Positions 25,401 to 33,464 of a DNA stretch of 64,000 nucleotides are shown one piece after another (within the stretch, counting starts at the first letter, position 1; each line of letters starts with the position of its first letter). The notes beneath the pieces were generated by a model. It made no database searches. It was given only the letters and a program-made list of their open reading frames with translations, and was not told where the DNA came from. Source of the DNA: Oscillospiraceae bacterium. GTDB lineage: Bacteria > Bacillota > Clostridia > Oscillospirales > CAG-272. The translations under genes and the position numbers were made by a program. The stretch lies in contig SVTK01000015.1 of assembly GCA_015063805.1 (NCBI GenBank), positions 1 to 64,000 on the forward strand, read 5' to 3'.

Positions 25401-26077
25401 GCAGGAAGACGGAGCTCACGGTGGATCTCCTGCATTTCCACATCCACCTCTGAGATGGCCTCGGCGCAGATCTGCAGTCTGCGGCGAAGCTCCTCTGAGA
25501 CATCCACATCCGCCTTGTAGCGGAGCTGATGCTCAAGGCTGGCCCAGAAGTCCATGGCAATGGTGCGCAGCTGCACCTCCACCATGACATTCACCGGTCC
25601 TTCGGCCAGGAAAATGGGCACCTCCAGCACCAGGTGCATACTGCGGTAGCCGTTTTCCTTGGGGTTTTTGATGTAATCGCTCTTGGAAATGAGCCGCAGG
25701 TCATGCTGGGCCATGAGCAGGTCCGCCACCCGGTAAACATCGTCGATGTAGTTGCAGATTACCCGAACCCCCGCGATGTCGTAGATCCCCGTGCGCAGAG
25801 CCGACAGGGTGATGGGCAGGTTCTTCCGCTGCAGCTTTTCCAGGATACTGCGGGGGGATTTCAGGCGGGACTCAATATGGTGAATGGGATTGAACTCGTA
25901 ATGGGTGCTGAACTCGTCGTCAAGGATTTCCAGCTTGGTTTTGATTTCCTTGATCCCGGCGTTGTACAGCTGCATCTGCGCTGCGTATTCCTTCATCTCG
26001 GCAAGCAGAGCAAAATTGGCCGGCAGGGGGGCTTCCTCAGCGGGGTCTCCCCGTCGGTTATGGTTGAAGGTATACAT
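25370..26077 (-). CDS. small alarmone synthetase (RelQ/YjbM-like GTP pyrophosphokinase)
   Basis: A 235-residue stand-alone (p)ppGpp synthetase that transfers pyrophosphate from ATP to GDP/GTP. It has RLKSPRSILEKLQRKNLP, GIYDIAGVRVICNYIDDVYRVADLL, and the G-loop DYIKNPKENGYRSMHLVLEVP, all classical for the RelA/SpoT synthetase domain; there is no hydrolase, TGS or ACT domain. The ATG at 26077 has AAAGGA 7 bases upstream. It is transcribed towards fkbM; the last 31 bases of the two genes overlap tail to tail, so each could influence the other's 3' end. Confidence 0.93.
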   Translation of the reverse strand: MYTFNHNRRGDPAEEAPLPANFALLAEMKEYAAQMQLYNAGIKEIKTKLEILDDEFSTHYEFNPIHHIESRLKSPRSILEKLQRKNLPITLSALRTGIYDIAGVRVICNYIDDVYRVADLLMAQHDLRLISKSDYIKNPKENGYRSMHLVLEVPIFLAEGPVNVMVEVQLRTIAMDFWASLEHQLRYKADVDVSEELRRRLQICAEAISEVDVEMQEIHRELRLPAQPSDSSGTA

Positions 26078-26176
26078 TCGTACATCCTTTCTTTTTTGAC
26101 GGTAAACACAGTATAACACACGTTTATAAACTGCGTTTGAACAAATCACAAGCAAACCTTATCTTTTTCACAGCTT

Positions 26177-26208
26177 CGCCCCGACCGTTTCGATCGGGGC
26201 GACTTTTT
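26177..26208 (+). terminator. hairpin with T-run between mutT and the alarmone synthetase gene
   Basis: Arms CGCCCCGA (26177-26184) and TCGGGGCG (26194-26201) are followed by TTTTT on the plus strand and preceded by TTTTTC. The T-run favours plus-strand termination although no plus-strand gene ends here; it may still stop minus-strand transcription of mutT weakly. Confidence 0.5.
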
Positions 26209-26680
26209 ATTGGGTGGGAATATCCCGTCCGTCAAGCACCGCGCGGCAAAGCTGCTCGCCGCGATAGCAAAGCTTCAAGGAAAAGAAGGGACGCTCCTTG
26301 GCCAGCAGCCGCAGGAAAATCTTATCCCCCTGCCAAATGGGCAGCTCGGCCACGCGGGCCTTCTCTACCCAGGCAAGCTCGCCTTCGCTGCAGAGGGTCT
26401 GCACCCCCGTCCAGGCCGTTGCGGTGAAAAGGTGCATATACTCGGTTCCCCACTCGTCCGAAACGAAGGTAACAATGCCCCGGTAACGGTAATCGGTGAG
26501 GGTGAAGCCGGTTTCTTCCCGCACTTCCCGCAGAACGCAGTCCTCGGGGCTCTCCCCCTCCTCAAATTTCCCGCCGATGCCGATCCATTTATCCTTATTC
26601 TCGTCTACCGCCTTCTTGGTGCGGTGCAGCATCAGGTAGCGGTCATGGGCTTCCATGTAGCACAGGGTGGTCTGCTTCAT
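26207..26680 (-). CDS. NUDIX hydrolase (8-oxo-dGTP diphosphatase, MutT type)
   Basis: A 157-residue NUDIX pyrophosphohydrolase. The Nudix box reads GGKFEEGESPEDCVLREVREET, i.e. G-x5-E-x7-R-E-x2-E-E with a complete set of metal ligands. The preceding KDKWIGIGGK and the following WGTEYMHLFTA resemble clostridial 8-oxo-dGTP diphosphatases (MutX/YtkD-like). The start overlaps the pcrA stop by 3 bases, so the two genes form an operon in which both proteins protect genome integrity. Confidence 0.9.
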   Translation of the reverse strand: MKQTTLCYMEAHDRYLMLHRTKKAVDENKDKWIGIGGKFEEGESPEDCVLREVREETGFTLTDYRYRGIVTFVSDEWGTEYMHLFTATAWTGVQTLCSEGELAWVEKARVAELPIWQGDKIFLRLLAKERPFFSLKLCYRGEQLCRAVLDGRDIPTQ

Positions 26681-29046
26681 GCCTCTCCCTCCCCCGGCTT
26701 GAGCCTTGCATAAGTGGCCATCAGCCGTTTGGTGCCTACGGTATCGAACATAACTTCATACAGGGTATCCGAGCCCATGGGGGTGGCAGACAGAATCACG
26801 CCCCGACCAAAGGTGAGGTGCACCACCGCATCTCCCGGCATAAAGGCAGCGGCAGGTGCTGCACGCTTGGGCGTACTGCCGATGGTGAGCCGGTCCTCCC
26901 GGCGCGGGGAGAAGGCGGTGCTGACCGGACGTGCGCCCATTTGGGGAACCGCGTCGATGTGAAGGATTTCTTCGGGAATCTCACTGACGAAGCGGGAGAT
27001 GGGATTGTATCGGGTGGAACCGAAGAGCAGACGCTCTCGGGTGTGCAGGATGTAAAGCCGCTCCTTGGCGCGGGTGATAGCCACATAAGCCAGGCGGCGT
27101 TCCTCCTCCAGCTCCTCGGGATCCATGGCCGACTGGTTGGTTGGGAACAGCCCCTCCTCCATGCCCGGCAGGAAGACCACGGGGAATTCCAGGCCCTTGG
27201 CCGAGTGGATCGTCATGAGCACCACCGCATCGGCTGTTTCATCGTAGCGGTCCACGTCGGCCACAAGAGCCGTTTCCTCCAGGAATTCGGTGAGGGATGG
27301 GTTTTCGCTTCCCGTTTCATACTCCATCACCCCGGAGCGGAACTCATCGATATTCTCCAGCCGCTCGGCCTCTTCTTCTCCGCCGTCGATGAGCATCTGC
27401 CGGTAGCCGGTACGGTCAAGGGTCTGTTCCACCAGCTCGGAGAGCGGCACTCGCTCACTCAACTCGGTCAAATCGTGGATGAGGGTGACGAAATCGCCCA
27501 GGCGGCCCACATAATTGGCCAGCTCCGGGTAGACATTGGCCCGCTCCATAACGGTGAACATACTGACGCCCTCTGCCGCGGCCAGGGCTTCCACCGTTTC
27601 CACCGCCTTGGGGCCAATCTTTCGCTTGGGCTCATTGATGATGCGCTTGAGCCGCTCTCTGTCGTTGTGGTTGTTGATGAGCTGCAGGTAAGCCACAATG
27701 TCACGGATTTCCTTGCGGTCGGTGAAGCGCACGCCCCCCAGTACACGGTAGGGGATGCCGCTCTTGGCGAATGCACGCTCAATGTTGCCCGACTGGGCGT
27801 TCATGCGGTAGAGCACCGCAAAATCCCGGTACTGCCGCTTACCCTCAGCCACCTGATTGGCCACGGTGTCGATGATAAACCGGGCCTCGGCGTTCTGGTT
27901 GTCGCACTTCTTCACCCGCAGGCGCTCGCCCTCCCCTGCCGCGGTCCAAAGGGTCTTGCCCTTTCTGCCTACGTTGTGGGCGATGATGGCATTGGCTGCG
28001 TTGAGGATATTCCCGGTGGAGCGGTAATTCTGCTCCAGGCGGATGACAGCGGCATCCTCAAAGGCACGGTCGAATTCCAGAATATTGGCAATGGTGGCAC
28101 CGCGGAATTTGTAAATACTCTGATCATCGTCTCCCACCACCATCAGGTTTCGGCTGCCGGCAGAGAGCAGAGCGGTGAGGACAAACTGGGCGTGGTTGGT
28201 ATCCTGATACTCGTCCACGCAGATGTAGCGGAAGCGGCGCTGATATTCCTCCAGCACCTCGGGGAAATCCCGCAGGAGAAATACGGTCTGCATGATGATG
28301 TCGTCAAAGTCCAGAGCCCCGGCTTCTTTGAGAGCCTTTTGGTAGGCGCGGTAGATGCGTGCGGTCTGCCGCAGGGAGAAGTCATTCCCCGCGTCGGCCT
28401 CAAAGATATCGGGCGTCATCAGCTTATCCTTGGCGCGGCTGATACGGTTCATAACCCCCTTCACCGGCATGAGCTTTTCATCGATATTCAGCTGCTTCAT
28501 GCAGGCAGAGAGAAGCTTTTTCTGATCGTCGGTATCGTAAATCGTGCAGTTGTCGGGGTAGCCCAGCCGGTAACCATGCTTGCGCAGGATGCGCATACAA
28601 ATGGCGTGGAAGGTACCCGCCCAGATCTCCTTGGCAATGCTCTCATCCCCAAGCGCCGCGGCCAGGCGGGCTTTGATCTCATTGGCGGCTTTATTGGTGA
28701 AGGTGATAGCCAGCACCCGCCAAGGGGGGCAGGGATCGCTGATGAATTCGGGCAGAATGTCGGTCAGCACATCGGGATCGAGTTCTTTCGCCCCCTCCAG
28801 ACGAACCACGTCCGCCTCGGTGAGGCCATAAGGGACCCGCTTATCGTGATAGGCATTGCCGTAACGGATGATATAGGCGATCCGCTTGACCAGCACCGTG
28901 GTCTTGCCGCTTCCGGCGCCTGCCAGAATCAAAAGCGGACCGTTGACATGATAAACAGCGCGGCGCTGTTCGGCATTCAACGAAGAAAAAGCGCGGTCAA
29001 ACAAGTCGCGCTTGGCTTGAAGATAACGTGCAGATAACTGATCCAA
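26677..29046 (-). CDS. pcrA: ATP-dependent DNA helicase PcrA/UvrD
   Basis: A 789-residue superfamily 1A 3'-5' helicase for repair and for removing proteins from DNA. Motifs in order: I LAGAGSGKTT (~41-50), Ia ITFTNKAANEIKARL, II CVDEYQDTN, III VVGDDDQSIYKFRGA, IV LEQNYRSTGNIL, V MTIHSAKGLEFPVVFLPGMEEGLFP, VI RRLAYVAITRAKERL. The C-terminal Tudor-like tail ends with GDAVVHLTFGRGVI. The TTG at 29046 is taken as start: the ATG at 29106 lies before the -10 box, while the TTG follows CGGGGG by 9 bases. The promoter is at 29095-29123. Cotranscribed with mutT. Confidence 0.94.
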   Translation of the reverse strand: MDQLSARYLQAKRDLFDRAFSSLNAEQRRAVYHVNGPLLILAGAGSGKTTVLVKRIAYIIRYGNAYHDKRVPYGLTEADVVRLEGAKELDPDVLTDILPEFISDPCPPWRVLAITFTNKAANEIKARLAAALGDESIAKEIWAGTFHAICMRILRKHGYRLGYPDNCTIYDTDDQKKLLSACMKQLNIDEKLMPVKGVMNRISRAKDKLMTPDIFEADAGNDFSLRQTARIYRAYQKALKEAGALDFDDIIMQTVFLLRDFPEVLEEYQRRFRYICVDEYQDTNHAQFVLTALLSAGSRNLMVVGDDDQSIYKFRGATIANILEFDRAFEDAAVIRLEQNYRSTGNILNAANAIIAHNVGRKGKTLWTAAGEGERLRVKKCDNQNAEARFIIDTVANQVAEGKRQYRDFAVLYRMNAQSGNIERAFAKSGIPYRVLGGVRFTDRKEIRDIVAYLQLINNHNDRERLKRIINEPKRKIGPKAVETVEALAAAEGVSMFTVMERANVYPELANYVGRLGDFVTLIHDLTELSERVPLSELVEQTLDRTGYRQMLIDGGEEEAERLENIDEFRSGVMEYETGSENPSLTEFLEETALVADVDRYDETADAVVLMTIHSAKGLEFPVVFLPGMEEGLFPTNQSAMDPEELEEERRLAYVAITRAKERLYILHTRERLLFGSTRYNPISRFVSEIPEEILHIDAVPQMGARPVSTAFSPRREDRLTIGSTPKRAAPAAAFMPGDAVVHLTFGRGVILSATPMGSDTLYEVMFDTVGTKRLMATYARLKPGEGEA

Positions 29047-29094
29047 AAGTAGTAACCCCCGATATCGGTTGTTTCCGCGAATACGGTTATCATT

Positions 29095-29123
29095 ATTATA
29101 CCGCAAACGATGACTTTTCGCAA
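29095..29123 (-). promoter_or_regulatory. pcrA-mutT promoter
   Basis: On the minus strand TTGCGA (plus 29118-29123), 17-base spacer, TATAAT (plus 29095-29100). It forces the helicase start to be downstream of 29088. Confidence 0.72.
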
Positions 29124-29168
29124 GGGGGAAAGTGTCGATTTTTCATTCCTGCGCCTTCACGGAAGGAA

Positions 29169-29191
29169 AATGTGCTTTCCTCTTGTCTTTT
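29169..29191. repeat. direct repeat, left copy
   Basis: This 23-base stretch beginning AATGTGCTTT and ending TTGTCTTTT recurs at 30339-30361 with one mismatch. The copies bracket the low-G+C lipoprotein gene and its own promoter and terminator. Apart from this repeat, I see nothing in the gene-free stretch 29124-29296. Confidence 0.75.
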
Positions 29192-29296
29192 GTGTTGATA
29201 TAGGCTTATCCGTCAAATCCTTCGTCGATTTGATGGAAATCAATGAATTAAGCATCGCTTAAAATGAACCACAGGGCAATTATAGAGCAAAACAAC

Positions 29297-29324
29297 AGGA
29301 GCAGAGGTCAAAGCCCCTGCTCCT
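29297..29324 (-). terminator. terminator of the lipoprotein gene
   Basis: Stem AGGAGCAG/CTGCTCCT (plus 29297-29304 and 29317-29324) is followed on the minus strand by GTTGTTTTG, about 30 bases after the stop codon. Confidence 0.65.
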
Positions 29325-29355
29325 TAACTGCTCGAACAAGTTGGAATTGGCTGAT

Positions 29356-30141
29356 TTAATCTGCCGTGGATAATCCTGTTTTGTCTGTCTTATCAACAGA
29401 AAATACGACTGCAAGGTGGGGAATGTCTGTCCTTCTTACTGCCGATGGATTGCAGACCACTCGAATGTAGTCACCCTCACCCAAAGAAGGTACTTTATCA
29501 GATACAGAAATTGTGTAGTTACCTCCAACCTCAAGGTTAGTATTTCCTGCGTCTGTAATCTCTATGGTAATGTATTCTGTGTCGGTTGCGGTAACAAGAG
29601 CAACGATGGTTTCACCAACATTGAAGGTTAACATGAATTCGGATTCCACTGTCCATTCATCAGAATACTTATATCCTTCAGGAACTGATAATACAGAATA
29701 ATATTCTAAGTTTTCTTCTATCGGTGATCTTTCATCTGCAACAGGAGGAGTTGACGGATTCGTCACAGAGAACCAATTCCCTTCAGGATTTAGAATGTAG
29801 CAATCATTCTCTCCGTTGATTACATAGGAAAAACCTGTCCATTCTCCTCCGGTAAAGGTAAAGTTATAACCCTCGTTACCATCATTATCACCAGGAGTCT
29901 GTCCGTCTTTAACCTCAATGAGTTTATAGGTAAGTTTATCAAACCACTCTCTCAAAGTATCAATTTCCGTTTCTTCTATGCTCCAACTTGTTGTCTTTCC
30001 ACCGATATGATGTGTAATATCAATTTTTGTTACATTCTCACTGATCACGGCAGCAACAACTTGTTTTGAGTTCCATCCGCAACTGCAGAAAGCTGTGGTA
30101 CAGACTAATGCTAACACCAATGCTATCAACTTTTTTACCAT
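29356..30141 (-). CDS. secreted (lipo)protein of unknown function
   Basis: A 261-residue secreted protein. The first 22 residues are a signal sequence with a Cys-rich end FCSCG; C21 could be a lipidated Cys although the box is imperfect. The mature part is Thr/Glu-rich with repeated beta-strand patterns (IDITHHIGGKTTSW, GYNFTFTGGEWTGFSYVI, VGGNYTISVS) and no recognised family. GGAGGT precedes the ATG. It has its own promoter and terminator, is clearly lower in G+C than pcrA and the ROK gene on either side, and is bracketed by a 23-bp direct repeat. A recent insertion is therefore likely. Confidence 0.75.
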   Translation of the reverse strand: MVKKLIALVLALVCTTAFCSCGWNSKQVVAAVISENVTKIDITHHIGGKTTSWSIEETEIDTLREWFDKLTYKLIEVKDGQTPGDNDGNEGYNFTFTGGEWTGFSYVINGENDCYILNPEGNWFSVTNPSTPPVADERSPIEENLEYYSVLSVPEGYKYSDEWTVESEFMLTFNVGETIVALVTATDTEYITIEITDAGNTNLEVGGNYTISVSDKVPSLGEGDYIRVVCNPSAVRRTDIPHLAVVFSVDKTDKTGLSTAD

Positions 30142-30201
30142 CGTTTACCTCCTTGTTTTGAGTCAGACGCAAAATTTCTCAAAAAAAAAACATCTATACA
30201 C

Positions 30202-30230
30202 AGTATACAGTACATTTATGAATATTTCAA
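30202..30230 (-). promoter_or_regulatory. promoter of the lipoprotein gene
   Basis: On the minus strand TTGAAA (plus 30225-30230), 17-base spacer, TATACT (plus 30202-30207). Confidence 0.72.
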
Positions 30231-30338
30231 GGTATAGGAACAAAGCCGTGTATGTTTTCAGCTTTATTCGCTGAAACGAGATCGCTCTTTGCTGAAACAG
30301 ACGAAGTTTTTTCATCAGCACAAAAGGTAAAAAGGATA

Positions 30339-30361
30339 AATGTGCTTCCCTCTTGTCTTTT
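30339..30361. repeat. direct repeat, right copy (contains -35 of the ROK gene)
   Basis: Second copy of the 23-base repeat at 29169-29191, with one substitution. It carries the TTGTCT that serves as -35 box for the ROK-family gene; the left copy has no matching -10 box. Confidence 0.75.
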
Positions 30362-30381
30362 TTCGGAATTTATTGTATAAT
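30353..30381 (+). promoter_or_regulatory. promoter of the ROK regulator gene
   Basis: TTGTCT, 17-base spacer, TATAAT (30376-30381). AAAGGAG follows before the ATG at 30417. Confidence 0.7.
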
Positions 30382-30416
30382 ATTGTAGATACCCTCATGG
30401 CGAAAGGAGAAGCATC

Positions 30417-31451
30417 ATGGAATACAGCCACGCGCAGAACATCAAGCGGGAGAACATAGGCGCCGTGTTCTCTGCCATTGCCGATGCCGGAAAAACCAGC
30501 CGCGCCGCCATCTCAGCCCACACGGGGCTCAGCCTGATGACGGTGGGCAAGATTGCCGATGCCCTGGTAGGGGCAGGCGTTCTCTGCCAGGCAAAAAACG
30601 GGGAAGTCACCCCCGGACGCAAGGCACGGATGCTGACCTGTGCCCCGGAGCATGATTTGCTTCTGCTGGATCTGACCGCGAAGGATTTCCGTCTGACTGT
30701 ACTGGATCTTTCCTTCAACGTATGCTACGACACCCGCCATGTCTATGACGACGGGATGCTATGTGAGGAAAATCTGCTGTTCTTTCTGAAGAATGCCGCT
30801 GCAGGGTACATCCCTTCCGGTGACACCGCCCGCTTCATTGGCATGGCTGTACTTCTCCCGGGTGTTTACGATGCCGGAAGTGACTGCATCTGCGGCAGCC
30901 GACTCCCTGAGCTCGCCCCCCTCCGTCCCGGTGCGCTGCTGAAGGCACTCTTCCCCGCCCTCTCCCCCATCATGCTGGAGGATACCCGTGCGGCAGCCAT
31001 TTCGGCCCTCTCGGAATTTCCCGAAAAGGAAGACGGCTCCTGCCTTTGGCTCTCCCTCGACCGCCCCGTCAGCGGTGCGTTGATGGTGGATGGCCGGATT
31101 CTCACCGGAAGCCGCGGCGGACACTTCGGCGAAATCACGGTTGGCACCAACTTCACCCTGGATCAGGCTCTGGTCAGTCTGCGGGAGCCGGATGAGTTGG
31201 CTGCCGCCCTGTCCGCCGCCCTGTACACCCTCATCGCCATCTTTGATCCCGTACAGATTCTGCTGGAATCCTCCGCCCCCATGATGGACGTCTCCTTCAC
31301 CGGAAGGCTCACCGCTCATTTGACACAGCGAAATGTACACCACCATCTCCCCATCCCCCCCATTTCCATCACCGCAAAGCAAATGGGCCGCGCCATGCGG
31401 GGAGCGGCTCTCCACCTCCGCAGCACATGGCTGGATGGGTTAATCGATTGA
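30417..31451 (+). CDS. ROK-family transcriptional regulator, degenerate
   Basis: A 344-residue protein with an N-terminal winged helix (~8-68, SRAAISAHTGLSLMTVGKIADAL) followed by a ROK/ASKHA-like domain, the NagC/XylR layout. The C-terminal domain is degenerate: the zinc-binding CxCGxxGCxE motif is absent and the sugar-binding GHM region reads GGHFGEITV. It may still bind a sugar, or may respond to something else. A sodium/solute symporter gene follows 88 bases downstream with its own promoter, and is the likely target. AAAGGAG lies 6 bases before the ATG. Confidence 0.8.
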   Translation: MEYSHAQNIKRENIGAVFSAIADAGKTSRAAISAHTGLSLMTVGKIADALVGAGVLCQAKNGEVTPGRKARMLTCAPEHDLLLLDLTAKDFRLTVLDLSFNVCYDTRHVYDDGMLCEENLLFFLKNAAAGYIPSGDTARFIGMAVLLPGVYDAGSDCICGSRLPELAPLRPGALLKALFPALSPIMLEDTRAAAISALSEFPEKEDGSCLWLSLDRPVSGALMVDGRILTGSRGGHFGEITVGTNFTLDQALVSLREPDELAAALSAALYTLIAIFDPVQILLESSAPMMDVSFTGRLTAHLTQRNVHHHLPIPPISITAKQMGRAMRGAALHLRSTWLDGLID

Positions 31452-31482
31452 TTTTTCGAATGGCAATCCTGTTAGATTTGGT

Positions 31483-31510
31483 TGACAAATGTAAATTTTT
31501 GATGTATAAT
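31483..31510 (+). promoter_or_regulatory. promoter of the sodium/solute symporter gene
   Basis: TTGACA (31483-31488), 16-base spacer, TATAAT (31505-31510). Confidence 0.78.
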
Positions 31511-31539
31511 GGTAAAAACAGTTTTGAAAGGTTTTATTC

Positions 31540-33048
31540 ATGCTCATTAAAGTTCTGCTTCTTGTTCTCTTCTTTGCCGTGACCGTTACGGTCGGCGTTG
31601 TGTGCTCCCGAAAAAATGTCAGCGTGGGGGACTTTGTCATGGGCGGTCGCAATGTCGGCCCGTGGCTGACTGCTTTCTCCTACGGCACCGCATACTTCTC
31701 TGCCGTGGTTTTTGTAGGCTACGCTGGCCAGTTCGGCTGGAATTTCGGGATAAGTGCCGCCTGGATCGGCATCGGAAACGCGCTGATCGGCTCGCTTCTT
31801 GCCTGGGTGATACTCGGCCGCCGCACCCGCATTATGACCAAGCATCTCGGTTCGGCCACCATGCCCGAATTCTTCGGCCGCCGCTATGACAGCCGCCTGC
31901 TGAAGGTCGTGTCCTCGGTGATTGTTTTCGTATTTCTGGTGCCCTATTCCGCTTCTGTGTACAAGGGTCTCTCCGGCCTCTTCGCCCTCTCTTTCAATAT
32001 CCCTTTCGCCGCCGTCATCATTGTGATGGCACTGATCACGGGAATTTACGTCATTGCCGGGGGCTACATGGCGACCGCCATCAATGACCTCATCCAGGGC
32101 TTCATCATGATCGTCGGCATGATCCTCATCCTCCGGGGCGTGCTTACCGGTCAGGGCGGCTTTACCGCCGCCATCGAGGCGCTGTCTCAGGTTCCCTCTC
32201 CCGATACCCCGGCGCTGCAGGGCGCTTTCTCTTCCATGTTCGGTCCGGCGCCGCTGAAGCTTCTCTCGGTGCTGATCCTCACCTCGGTGGGCACATGGGG
32301 CCTTCCCCAGATGGTTGCGAAATTCTACGCCATCAAGAATGAGGCATCCATCAAAACCGGCACGGTGATTTCCACGATATTTGCGCTGATCATCGCCGGC
32401 GGCTCCTACTTCATGGGCGGCTTCGGCCGACTCTACTACACGGGAGATCCCGTGGTCTTCGATGAGATCGTTCCTGCCATGCTGAGCCGTGCTCTTCCCG
32501 ACGCGCTGATGGGGGTAGTGCTTCTTTTGGTGCTGTCGGCCTCCATGTCAACCCTCTCTTCCCTGGTACTCACCTCGGCATCTACCTTTGTCATTGACTT
32601 TGTCGGCGGTATGTTCCCCGGCAAGCTCTCCGAGAAACGTCAGAAACTGGCCATTCGCGCACTCTGCGCCTGCTTCATTGTGATCTCGGTGCTCATTGCC
32701 ATCCGTCCCAACAGCCTTATCACCTCTCTCATGTCCATCTCCTGGGGAGCCCTGGCGGGCGCCTTCCTCGGCCCCTTCCTCTTCGGCCTCTTCTGGAAGA
32801 AGACCACCCGCGCCGGTGTATGGGCCGCCATGCTTTTCGGCATCGGCTTTGTATCGGCCAACGCGGTGTTCAGCTGGGTGGATCCCACCGTCTGCGGTGC
32901 CATTTCGATCCTCTCCTCTTTCGTGATCGTTCCCCTGGTGAGCCTGATCACCCCGAAAATGAATGCCGAGTATGTGGATGCTGCCTTCACCTGCTACGAT
33001 GCCCCCTCTGTGGTATCGCAGAAACATTCCCTGAGCGGAAAAGAATAA
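31540..33048 (+). CDS. sodium:solute symporter (SSF family)
   Basis: A 502-residue transporter with about 13 membrane helices, importing a small solute with sodium. SSF hallmarks include the early VGDFVMGGRNVGPWLTAFSYGTAYFSAV, MPEFFGRRY, and GGYMATAINDLIQGFIMIVG in the middle. The substrate cannot be read from sequence; the adjacent ROK-type regulator suggests a sugar, amino sugar or sialic acid, while other SSF members carry proline or pantothenate. GAAAGG precedes the ATG. A strong terminator follows at 33062. Confidence 0.9.
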   Translation: MLIKVLLLVLFFAVTVTVGVVCSRKNVSVGDFVMGGRNVGPWLTAFSYGTAYFSAVVFVGYAGQFGWNFGISAAWIGIGNALIGSLLAWVILGRRTRIMTKHLGSATMPEFFGRRYDSRLLKVVSSVIVFVFLVPYSASVYKGLSGLFALSFNIPFAAVIIVMALITGIYVIAGGYMATAINDLIQGFIMIVGMILILRGVLTGQGGFTAAIEALSQVPSPDTPALQGAFSSMFGPAPLKLLSVLILTSVGTWGLPQMVAKFYAIKNEASIKTGTVISTIFALIIAGGSYFMGGFGRLYYTGDPVVFDEIVPAMLSRALPDALMGVVLLLVLSASMSTLSSLVLTSASTFVIDFVGGMFPGKLSEKRQKLAIRALCACFIVISVLIAIRPNSLITSLMSISWGALAGAFLGPFLFGLFWKKTTRAGVWAAMLFGIGFVSANAVFSWVDPTVCGAISILSSFVIVPLVSLITPKMNAEYVDAAFTCYDAPSVVSQKHSLSGKE

Positions 33049-33061
33049 TATTGTTCTGATT

Positions 33062-33093
33062 GTCTGGCGGATCTGCGGATCCGCCAGACTTTT
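33062..33093 (+). terminator. terminator of the symporter gene
   Basis: Perfect 12-bp stem starting GTCTGGCGGATC, loop TGCG, followed by TTTT. Confidence 0.88.
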
Positions 33094-33134
33094 GTTCGGG
33101 AGAAATTTTGTTGGGAAAACTTTTTCAAACCCTC

Positions 33135-33163
33135 TTGAAAAAGTACGGAAGATATGGTATAAT
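33135..33163 (+). promoter_or_regulatory. tRNA-Leu promoter
   Basis: TTGAAA, 17-base spacer, TATAAT (33158-33163), 15 bases before the tRNA. Confidence 0.8.
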
Positions 33164-33177
33164 AGTTCACGTTGTTC

Positions 33178-33264
33178 GCCGGTGTGATGGAATTGGCAGA
33201 CGTGCTGGACTCAAAATCCAGTCCTGGCAACAGGGTGCGGGTTCGACCCCCGCCACCGGCACCA
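33178..33264 (+). tRNA. tRNA-Leu (anticodon CAA)
   Basis: An 87-base class II tRNA with encoded CCA. The acceptor stem GCCGGTG/CACCGGC is fully paired, the anticodon loop CTCAAAA gives CAA (reads UUG), a long variable arm begins TCCTGGCAACAGG, and the T-arm is GCGGGTTCGACCCCCGC. It has its own promoter and terminator and stands alone. Confidence 0.97.
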
Positions 33265-33288
33265 GCCAACAGTGTTGGCAGACTAATC

Positions 33289-33326
33289 CGAGCTTCTTCC
33301 CCTTCGGGATGAGGCTCGATTTTTTT
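33289..33326 (+). terminator. tRNA-Leu terminator
   Basis: Imperfect hairpin with CGAGC/GCTCG at the base and TCCC/GGGA near the loop, followed by seven T. Confidence 0.75.
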
Positions 33327-33384
33327 CCTCTTCGCCCAATCCTCCGTTTTTCCGGATTTGATTGGTGAGATTTCCATGAAATAC

Positions 33385-33413
33385 TTGACAAACCCATGTT
33401 TTTTTTATATAAT
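33385..33413 (+). promoter_or_regulatory. promoter of the acyl-CoA synthetase/ACP operon
   Basis: TTGACA (33385-33390), 17-base spacer with a T-run, TATAAT (33408-33413). It excludes the first ATG of the frame (33396) as start. Confidence 0.82.
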
Positions 33414-33464
33414 AGATGTAATCGCATATTGCGGCATTCGCCGCGAAGGAGGGATTATTACACA

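Noticed and set aside
26177..26208. Hairpin as terminator of an unseen plus-strand gene
   Set aside because: No plus-strand reading frame with a ribosome site lies between fkbM and this hairpin; its role is left open.
26818..29037. A 739-codon open frame antisense to pcrA
   Set aside because: It mirrors the helicase codons; no motif, no ribosome site.
33182..33264. Possible short protein frames across the tRNA-Leu region
   Set aside because: They overlap a perfectly folded tRNA and have no ribosome site.
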